DNA of 64,000 nt from CAZKWG01 sp964615375 (GTDB lineage: Bacteria; Myxococcota_A; UBA796; CAZKWG01): contig CAZTOW010000046.1 of the NCBI GenBank assembly GCA_964615375.1, forward strand, positions 1 to 64,000, written 5' to 3'. Both the position numbers and the translations under genes were made by a program. The notes under the pieces were generated by a model, which was given only the letters and a program-made list of their open reading frames with translations, did not search any database and was not told the DNA's origin. Below are positions 57,797-64,000 of the stretch, in pieces (position 1 is the first letter of the stretch; each line of letters opens with the position of its first letter).

Positions 57797-60132
57797 TGCC
57801 CGCCGCTCAGCCCCCTTGCCAGCCGAAGTGAGACCACCTCACTTCGGTGGCCGGGTGTGTAGGGATGACGGGTCGCGGAGCGCGCAAGCAGGCTCGTCCC
57901 GGTATAGCCAGCGCCCCGAATCGTCCGATTCGCCATGCGATCAGCGGATAGATGTGGAGAAGCCCAACTGCCCCCATTGAGGCCCTCGGGTCCTCCAAGC
58001 TGGAAGACATCGGCGCACCAGCTCAGCGCGTTTCCAGCCAGGCCTCGCACACCCCACACGCTCTCATCCGTCTGGTAGTCCCTTACATGAGTAGGCAACG
58101 GTGCAGGGACGCTCTCGGAGATTCTAGAGAACGTAGGATCAAACACGTTGCCCCAGGGGTAGACTCGTGCGTCTACACCACGCGCTGCCCTCTCCCACTC
58201 CAGCTCCCAAGGCAATCGCCAGGGGGCACGCTCCCGCTCGCCAGACCAGGCAGCGAACGCACACGCCATCTCCCAATCAATCAGCACCACAGGCCAGTCG
58301 AGCGGCGTTACAAAACCGTCGGCGTCGCCCACAATAGACCATCCCTTCTCAGCAGCGTAGGCGAAGATGGATGGAGCTCGCCCAGGCACCCACCCCTCCG
58401 CCTCATCACCCCTCCCCTGCGCCACGAGATCATTGAGGAAGGCCAGATACTCCCGATTCGTCACCGGGAACCGTCGCATCACGAAGCCCTCCACCCACAC
58501 CCGCTGCCTGGGCAGGCTCCTCGGGGCCCGAGCGTCCCCGCCGACCCAGCTCCAGCCCGCGGGGACGTACACATCCTCCGGCCCCAGCTCCTCCTCCCGC
58601 GGCAGGTACACGGGCCTCGGCTCCCGTCCTGCCGGCGGCACCCCATCCCAGTGTTCACATCGCCCGATGGCCACGGGGTAGCGCACCGCGGCGCGGCCGG
58701 GGGCATGGAGGGTGCAGAGCCAGCTCCCGCGCTCCAGCGGCAGCTCCACCAGCGGGGTGGGCCCGAGCTCGCGCTCGAAGACGGGGATCAGGCGGCGATC
58801 CTGCTCGACGTAGCGGTGGAGCCGGACGGTGGCGCCCGGCGGATCGCTGAGCAGGGTGAGCCGACCCTCACCGGAGAGCCAGGCGGCGTGGCGGCCGGTG
58901 TCGGCGGCGCGCAGGAGGACCTCGTGCTGGGCGGCGGCGCGCACGTCGCCGCGGGCCTCGGCCTCGGCGTGGCGGATCTGATGCAGATCGGCCAGGGCCT
59001 CCCGCGCCTCGCGGAGCCCCGGCGAGCGCTGCAGCGCCGCCCCCAGGGTCTCCTGTACGGACACCTCGTCCAGGGCCACCTCGTCCCGCAACGCCTCGAT
59101 CCGGGCCTCCACCGCCCAGAGCGGGCGCTTGAGCGCGACGGGGTCCCAGGGCTTCAGCCCCGCCGAGAGCCTCCCCTTCTCCGCCTCCAGCCGCGCCACC
59201 TCCTCCTTGCGCGCCTCCAGGAGGACCCGCCGCGACGTGGCCTCCGCCACCAGCCCGAGCGCGCGCTCCCGCTCCCGCGCGCCGTCCAGCCAGCTCTGGA
59301 GGCCCTGCGCGAACGCGAGCGCGCTGGCCAGCCGACGGCGTCGCTCCGGCTCGACCGAGGCGCGCAGCAGCTCGGCCAGCTCGTCGGGGGTCCCCGCCGG
59401 GATCTGCTCGCGGAGAGGTCGCTCCTTCGAGAGCATCCCCCCCGCGACGAGCTGCAGCAGCGTGGCGCCGAGCCCGTAGACGTCCGCCCGCTCGTCGATG
59501 GGCGCGCCGCTGTAGGCCTCGGGCGCCATGTAGGGCGGCGTGCCCGCGATCTGCGTCGCCCCCTCCGCCTGCAGCGCGAGGCCGATGCCCCAGTCCACGA
59601 CCGTGACCTCGCCGCTGTCGCCCAGCATGACGTTGTGCGGCTTGAGATCGCGGTGCAGCAGGCCCTCGCGGTGGGCGAAGTCCACCGCCTCCGCCACGCG
59701 GCGCATGACCTCCACCCGCCGCCGCAGCTCCGGGCCGTCCGCGGGAGCGTCCGACCACAGGTCGCGCAGGCTGCGCCCGCGCACGACCCGCATGGTGAAG
59801 AAAGGGCGCTCGTCGCCGAAGAGACGCCCGACGTCGTAGAGCGGCACGATGTCCGGGTGCTGCAGCCGCGCCTGCAGCCGCGCCTCGGCAAGGAAGCGCC
59901 CCTCGTCCATCACCCTGCGCCAGAGGTCGGCGCGGATGAGCTTGAGCGCGACCTGCCGCTCCAGGAGCGTGTCCTCCGCGAGCCAGACCTCGCCCATCCC
60001 CCCGACGCCCAGGAGCTGGAGGAGCTCGTAGCGCCCGGGCGTCGAGACGGGCAGCTCGCCGCCTCCGGGGACGGGGGGGGCGCCGGAGCCTGGGGGCGGC
60101 GCCGGAGGGGTCCCAGAGTCCGTCACGCTCAT
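57793..60132 (-). CDS. Ser/Thr kinase fused to a formylglycine-generating-enzyme (FGE) domain
   Basis: This 779-aa protein has a PknB-like kinase at 35-300: LGVGGMGEVW (41-50), Lys64, HRDLKPHN (160-167) and DWG (180-182). A coiled region (about 290-345) and a PEGA-like segment around residue 490 follow. An FGE/SUMF domain (about 545-775) has RFPVTNREYLAFLND, RLPWELEWERAARG and YPWGN. FGE-type domains oxidise Cys to formylglycine or bind peptides; many kinase-fused copies lack activity. GAGGAGG precedes the ATG at 60132. It is last in the operon with the CHAT-FHA gene. The FGE end has lower GC (32 of 60 bases at 58081-58140). Confidence 0.9.
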   Translation of the reverse strand: MSVTDSGTPPAPPPGSGAPPVPGGGELPVSTPGRYELLQLLGVGGMGEVWLAEDTLLERQVALKLIRADLWRRVMDEGRFLAEARLQARLQHPDIVPLYDVGRLFGDERPFFTMRVVRGRSLRDLWSDAPADGPELRRRVEVMRRVAEAVDFAHREGLLHRDLKPHNVMLGDSGEVTVVDWGIGLALQAEGATQIAGTPPYMAPEAYSGAPIDERADVYGLGATLLQLVAGGMLSKERPLREQIPAGTPDELAELLRASVEPERRRRLASALAFAQGLQSWLDGARERERALGLVAEATSRRVLLEARKEEVARLEAEKGRLSAGLKPWDPVALKRPLWAVEARIEALRDEVALDEVSVQETLGAALQRSPGLREAREALADLHQIRHAEAEARGDVRAAAQHEVLLRAADTGRHAAWLSGEGRLTLLSDPPGATVRLHRYVEQDRRLIPVFERELGPTPLVELPLERGSWLCTLHAPGRAAVRYPVAIGRCEHWDGVPPAGREPRPVYLPREEELGPEDVYVPAGWSWVGGDARAPRSLPRQRVWVEGFVMRRFPVTNREYLAFLNDLVAQGRGDEAEGWVPGRAPSIFAYAAEKGWSIVGDADGFVTPLDWPVVLIDWEMACAFAAWSGERERAPWRLPWELEWERAARGVDARVYPWGNVFDPTFSRISESVPAPLPTHVRDYQTDESVWGVRGLAGNALSWCADVFQLGGPEGLNGGSWASPHLSADRMANRTIRGAGYTGTSLLARSATRHPYTPGHRSEVVSLRLARGLSGGH

Positions 60133-60149
60133 CGCGGTCCTCCTCGCGC

Positions 60150-61988
60150 TCAGGGGCGCGCGCACAGCCAGGTGTTGTCGCCGAGGTGAAGCAGATCTCC
60201 CGCCATCAGGGTGCGGACCCCCTCCGAGAGCGGGAGGCGCGCCCCCATGCGCACCAGGGCGTTGCCGCGGCGCAGCATGCGCACCCGCCCCGGGCCCAGC
60301 CACTCCAGGTGACGGCGGCTCAGGCGCAGATCCTCCACCAGCGTCTCCGCGTAGAGCGCGAGATCCGGCCTGAACCGCGGATCCTCGTCGTGTCGCCCGA
60401 CGCTCTGCCCCGGCTGCGGGCTCAGCACGCGGCCGTCCTCCGGCCCTCCCAGCACCTCCAGGCGCGTCGGCGGCGTCAGCGTGGGCGGGGCCAGCCCGGC
60501 GGCGCCGAGCGAGCCTCCGCCGAGCCCCTGCGTGCGGCTGAGATCGTGGATGGTGCGCAGGGTCGCCCCCGGATCGGCGCTCCCCTGCGCCATCATGCGC
60601 ACCGCCTCGGCGGAGGCGAGGGCCCAGAGCTGCTCGGCGTCAGCGCCCTGCGGAAGGGCCCGCCCCCAGGCCAGGAGGCGCGGGCTGGGCCGGGGATCCT
60701 GCAGGCTCTCGACGCCCGCGCGGGCCCGCCAGGGATCCAGCCCACGCAGCACCCCCTGAAGCTGAGGCTCGAGCTGCCGCAGGAAGAGCGCGCTGAGCGG
60801 CCCGCCCAGGTCCGAGCCCCCCACGATCGCGCCGAGCAGGTGCTCCAAACCGACAAAACCGCTGGCCCGCTGCGCCGCGAGCTCCCGCGCCCGCGTGAGC
60901 AGCTCCGCCAGGGCGGGCTCCACCGCCGGCCAGCCTGTGGGGAGCCAGTACAGGCTCGGGTTGACCCAGGGCTCCGCCGCGCAGAGGTGCAGGCGCAGGT
61001 TGCGCACCCGCTGGCGCTCGTCGGCCCGCTGGTCCTTGGACAGAGCGTCCCGGGCGAGCCACACCGCGTCCAGCAGCCGCCGCTGCCGGGCCAGGTTCTC
61101 CTGGAAGGGGAGCAGCCACCGGCCCGGCCAGCGGGTGGGGAGCTCCAGGGTCGGCGCCAGCACCGCGCAAGCGCCGGCCGCGATCAGCCGACCGGCGAGG
61201 GTCTCCAGCAGCCCGGCGGACTGGCTGAGGCCGTGACAGCTCCACAGCACCACCAGCGCGGCGCGCCGCGCGGCCTCGGCGATGGCCTCGGTGAACGCCA
61301 GCACCGAGCACCACTCTCCCTTCGCCGTCTCCACGAACAGATCCTCACCCTCCAGGCGACCGTGCAGGGCGAGGTGCAGCACCGTGAGCGTGGGCTCCGC
61401 GGGCTCGGGCCAGGCGCCCAGCGTGAGCGTCTGCAAGGGGAGCTCCGCCGCCGCCGCCGCGCTGGCCAGCCCGGCGCGGATCGCGGCCATGTCCTTGTCC
61501 TCCGGGTCCGGCGCGTAGATCAGGTGGCGCAGGCGGGGCCCATGGGGGCGCGGGGCGGCGCCATTGGGTTGCAGTCGCGCGATGACGGCGTTCAGCATTG
61601 GCTTCCCGTCGGCCACGTGCAGCGTCAACAGCTCCCAGGGCAGCTCGGCCAGCCGCGGGGAGTCCGCCTCCAGGAGCAGCACGGGCTTCTCGGCCCCCGA
61701 CCGCGTCCCGTCCATCAGGGCCTGGCCCACCCCGCCGGCCTCGCGCAGCGCGCTCCAAAGTTGCGCGGCGAAGTCGGCCTCCGCCCGATCCCAGCGCGCC
61801 TTGACGGCGGGGTAGTTGGGGAGCTCCTCGGCGCTCCCGCGCGGGAGCGCGGCGCGCGCGGCGAGGAGCGCCTCGAGCGTCTCTGCAGAGAGCCTGCCCT
61901 CCGCCGAAGCGGGGCCCCGGAGCGTGAGCGTCACCCCTCCATCATTGGATTCTAACATCGATAAAGCTAGATAGCCAGATCCCTGCAT
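60150..61988 (-). CDS. CHAT peptidase fused to Clp-N-like and FHA domains
   Basis: This 612-aa protein has a CHAT caspase-like peptidase (about 60-340) with His209 (LHLALHG) and Cys251 (LWSCHGLSQ). A region at 360-480 resembles a Clp-N repeat (ARELAAQRASGFVGLEHLLG), and a C-terminal FHA domain (about 505-608) has VGRHDED, LRLSRRHLEW, a later Asn and MAGDLLHLG. FHA binds phosphothreonine, so the kinase encoded 17 bp downstream could dock or phosphorylate it. I chose the ATG at 61988, which has GAGAGG about eight bases upstream; 61958 is an alternative. Confidence 0.87.
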   Translation of the reverse strand: MQGSGYLALSMLESNDGGVTLTLRGPASAEGRLSAETLEALLAARAALPRGSAEELPNYPAVKARWDRAEADFAAQLWSALREAGGVGQALMDGTRSGAEKPVLLLEADSPRLAELPWELLTLHVADGKPMLNAVIARLQPNGAAPRPHGPRLRHLIYAPDPEDKDMAAIRAGLASAAAAAELPLQTLTLGAWPEPAEPTLTVLHLALHGRLEGEDLFVETAKGEWCSVLAFTEAIAEAARRAALVVLWSCHGLSQSAGLLETLAGRLIAAGACAVLAPTLELPTRWPGRWLLPFQENLARQRRLLDAVWLARDALSKDQRADERQRVRNLRLHLCAAEPWVNPSLYWLPTGWPAVEPALAELLTRARELAAQRASGFVGLEHLLGAIVGGSDLGGPLSALFLRQLEPQLQGVLRGLDPWRARAGVESLQDPRPSPRLLAWGRALPQGADAEQLWALASAEAVRMMAQGSADPGATLRTIHDLSRTQGLGGGSLGAAGLAPPTLTPPTRLEVLGGPEDGRVLSPQPGQSVGRHDEDPRFRPDLALYAETLVEDLRLSRRHLEWLGPGRVRMLRRGNALVRMGARLPLSEGVRTLMAGDLLHLGDNTWLCARP

Positions 61989-62035
61989 GGATGTATCCTC
62001 TCACAGGCGAAGCAGAGACGTGCTCGTCCTGGGGT

Positions 62036-62680
62036 TCAGGGAGCTTCAAGCTCAATGGAGAGCGTGGGGATCCGGCTCTGGGCCAGCGCGTGACGCAGCG
62101 CCTCCCAGCGCAGATCCTCGGGGCCATCCCAGACCGGATCCGCCTCGCCCACCCGCGGGAGGGCCACGACGTAGCGCAGGCGCCCTCGGACGCGCGGGCG
62201 GACCTCCAGGATGTGCTCGGCGCCCTCGCGGTCCAGCTCGCGCAGCCGCAGCGCCATGTCCGGCGAGCTCGGCAGCAGCACGCGCCAGCGCTCCCCCTCG
62301 TGAACGAGCACCACCACCAGACGATCCTCCTCGTCGGGAGGGAGGACGCGCAGCGTCACCAGCAGATCCTCGTCTCCCCCGGCGAAGCCGGTGGCCCCCT
62401 CGACCTGACCCGCCCACCGGGCGCCCTGGAGCTCCGCGCGGCCCTGGAGCGCCGCCCCAGGCTGACGCGCCCAGGGCGGCGGGATGCGGAACACAGGGGC
62501 CTCGTCCTGAGGCTCCGCGATCCGCGCGCGCAGCACGTCCAGCCGCCTCCGGAGCGCGGGCGAGCTCGCCAGCTCGCTGGCCAGACGCCGCTCCTCCCCG
62601 GGCTCCAGGGCCCCGCTCAACCAGCCGATGAGCTCGGCGTCGCGTGGATGAACCGTCGTGTCCTGGTCCGCAGCGCTCAT
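62036..62680 (-). CDS. Anti-sigma-factor-like / zinc-finger-HC2-like regulator
   Basis: This 214-aa soluble protein has an N-terminal helical segment of the type ELIGWLSGALEPGEERRLASE (residues about 16-36) like anti-sigma factors, but without a clear HxxxCxxC zinc set. The rest is mixed alpha/beta with an acidic surface. GGGAGG precedes the ATG at 62680, which overlaps the stop of the upstream gene (ATGA), so the two are translationally coupled. It lies 47 bp before the CHAT-FHA gene. Anti-sigma activity is inferred from resemblance and from the gene order. Confidence 0.65.
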   Translation of the reverse strand: MSAADQDTTVHPRDAELIGWLSGALEPGEERRLASELASSPALRRRLDVLRARIAEPQDEAPVFRIPPPWARQPGAALQGRAELQGARWAGQVEGATGFAGGDEDLLVTLRVLPPDEEDRLVVVLVHEGERWRVLLPSSPDMALRLRELDREGAEHILEVRPRVRGRLRYVVALPRVGEADPVWDGPEDLRWEALRHALAQSRIPTLSIELEAP

Positions 62681-64000
62681 CGGCCACCTCCCTTTCCCTT
62701 GCGTCGCGGGGTCCACCGGCGCGCCTCGGTCACCATCCCTGGAGCTCCTCCCCCAGGCTCCGGTCCTTGCCCAGGGGCCGCTGCTTCTCTGAGAATTTCC
62801 TTGATCTTCGCCAGCGTGGTTCGCTTGTCGGGATCCAGGAGCGCGACCTGCTGAAGATACGCTATCAGCTCCTCCCCCGGGGCGCCCTCCGCGCTGATCA
62901 GCTCGGGCGCGCGCATCAGCGCCAGCGAGAGCCGGGCGAGCTCATGAATCACGTCCCGCCTCGGCGGGTTGCGCAGGTTCGCGGGGAGCTCCTTCTTGCG
63001 GCGGTCCCAGCTCCCGGCGGTCTTCCCGACGGTGCGGTCCCGCCAGCCGGCCAGCAGCGCCCCGTCGCCGCGGAGCACGCAGAGCAGCGCCCAGGCGCGG
63101 AGCGAGCCCATGGCCTCCGCGTCGGGGAGCAGCGCGCGCAGGCCTGGGATCGGCGGTCCGGGCGGGGTCGGCGCCGCGCTGGAGCTCCCGGCGAAGCCGT
63201 CCTCCGCCTCCCGGAAGAAGAGCGCGTAGGCGTAACGCCGCAGCCCGGCCATCAGCCGCGCGTAGGGCGCCGGGGCGCCGAGCAGGGCCGCGCAGCTCTG
63301 GGCCACCCGGGGGCTCGCCGCCGCGCGCAGCCGCGCCCTCCCCCGGCTCTGGCCCGCCTCCACCCGCCGCCAGCTCGCCGCGGGGAATCCGATCTCCGGC
63401 CGCTTCGCCCAGAAGCTGAGCAGGCGCAGCGCCATGACCGCGCGCATGTCCGCCTGGAAGCGCGCTGGATCCTCTCGCCAGCACGCGGCGACGGCCGCGA
63501 CGCGCGCCACCTTCCCGCGCGGGACCCGGTAGATTCGGCTGAGCGGCCCCCGCCAGCGCATCTGGGCGAGCTCGCTGGCCAGCCGCTCCCAGCCGTCGGC
63601 GTCCATCAGCCGCGCCACCGGCAGCGCCGGCCCCTCCGCGCCGCCCAGCGTCTCCACCGCGCGCAGGAGCACCTCGGGGAGCGCGGCGGGGCGGCCCTCC
63701 CCTCCGATGACGAAGCTGTAAGGCCACTCCTCCCCCAACCGCTCCAGCGCGCGACGCTGCAGCTCGGCGGGGAGACCGCGGGCGCGCATCCCCACCCGGA
63801 AGACCCCGCGGACCACGGGCCAGCTCAGCCTGGCCAGCGGGTCCAGGATCTCCCAGAGCTCCCCGCGCGCGATCTGGCGCAGGAGCTTCGAGGTGGCCGC
63901 ATCGCGCTCGTGCGCTCCGTAAGCGACCTCCGCCCAGGCGTCCTGGTCCAGATCGAGGTGATCCTGCGCGTGCCCCAGCAGCGCCGCGCAGCGCCAGGCC
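62677..64000 (-). CDS. Partial gene of unknown family, N-terminus beyond window
   Basis: The frame is open to the right edge, so only about 440 C-terminal residues are visible. It is helical, Ala/Arg/Leu-rich, with a basic Gly-rich C-terminus (WTPRRKGKGGGR). The visible region near the edge (HLDLDQDAWAEVAYGAHERD) looks vaguely like the start of sigma-70-like or other helical regulators, but I see no solid motif. Its 3' end overlaps the anti-sigma-like gene, suggesting the regulator pair sigma-factor/anti-sigma; this is a hypothesis only. A GTG at 63816 could be an internal start but the upstream frame is open. Confidence 0.6.
   Translation of the reverse strand, partial: AWRCAALLGHAQDHLDLDQDAWAEVAYGAHERDAATSKLLRQIARGELWEILDPLARLSWPVVRGVFRVGMRARGLPAELQRRALERLGEEWPYSFVIGGEGRPAALPEVLLRAVETLGGAEGPALPVARLMDADGWERLASELAQMRWRGPLSRIYRVPRGKVARVAAVAACWREDPARFQADMRAVMALRLLSFWAKRPEIGFPAASWRRVEAGQSRGRARLRAAASPRVAQSCAALLGAPAPYARLMAGLRRYAYALFFREAEDGFAGSSSAAPTPPGPPIPGLRALLPDAEAMGSLRAWALLCVLRGDGALLAGWRDRTVGKTAGSWDRRKKELPANLRNPPRRDVIHELARLSLALMRAPELISAEGAPGEELIAYLQQVALLDPDKRTTLAKIKEILREAAAPGQGPEPGGGAPGMVTEARRWTPRRKGKGGGR

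Noticed and set aside
1..64000. tRNA, rRNA or CRISPR in the window
   Set aside because: I saw no cloverleaf T-loop consensus, conserved rRNA segment or repeat-spacer pattern by eye. A covariance search would be needed to exclude small RNAs.

Overview
The window is very GC-rich, gene-dense DNA, most likely from a member of the Myxococcota. The supporting signs are a MYXO-CTERM-like sorting signal, two -24/-12 (sigma-54) promoters, many short lipoproteins with Thr/Asp/Glu-rich linkers, a MopE-type DCDD-repeat protein, Ser/Thr kinases fused to WD40 or formylglycine-generating-enzyme (FGE) domains, CHAT peptidases and type IV pilins. I see no rRNA, tRNA or CRISPR array. One 100-base run of N lies inside a giant gene.

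Layout. 1-5.3 kb: a surface lipoprotein, a ferritin-like lipoprotein, a divergent LysR/quinone-oxidoreductase pair and a Uma2 protein. 5.4-10.3 kb: a 1655-aa CHAT-STAND ATPase-WD40 protein. 10.5-12 kb: a MarR regulator with its operator, and two DUF proteins (DUF4336, DUF2277). 12.2-18.5 kb: a LysM/C39/muramidase effector-like protein, a lipoprotein behind a near-consensus sigma-54 promoter, a CotH-kinase lipoprotein, a small membrane protein and a possible immunity gene. 18.5-24.4 kb: a giant annexin-repeat protein with a RelA/SpoT-like C-terminus. 24.5-31.9 kb: a hypothetical gene, a second Uma2, release factor 3 in an operon with a GST-like protein and a papain-like pair, then a GT87-like membrane protein and its lipoprotein. 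32-36.7 kb: an HExxH metalloprotease, a propeller lipoprotein, a secreted EEP phosphodiesterase and a His-tailed DMT transporter. 36.7-37.2 kb: a repeat-rich non-coding region. 37.2-48 kb: Fic, lipoproteins, a second ferritin-like lipoprotein, MerR/TipAS, a GFA-GNAT fusion, a MYXO-CTERM/RCC1 fusion and MopE-like. 48-54.5 kb: kinase-WD40, cupin, an M91-like metalloprotease and DUF4336. 54.5-57.8 kb: a lower-GC pilin island. 57.8-64 kb: a kinase-FGE / CHAT-FHA / anti-sigma-like / unknown operon that runs off the right edge.

How the genes fit together. Four scattered proteins (muramidase, annexin giant, HExxH protease, M91-like protease) have catalytic or toxin-like domains but no Sec signal. 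Three of them carry a Pro/Gln-rich N-terminus with a short motif resembling the LQxxxGNxAV motif seen in proteins associated with extracellular contractile injection systems (eCIS). I read them as a dispersed effector arsenal; no injection-apparatus genes are in the window. A second theme is intracellular signalling and defence-like machinery: two CHAT proteins, two kinases, an FHA domain, a STAND ATPase and Fic. A third is a heavily decorated cell surface with about a dozen lipoproteins.
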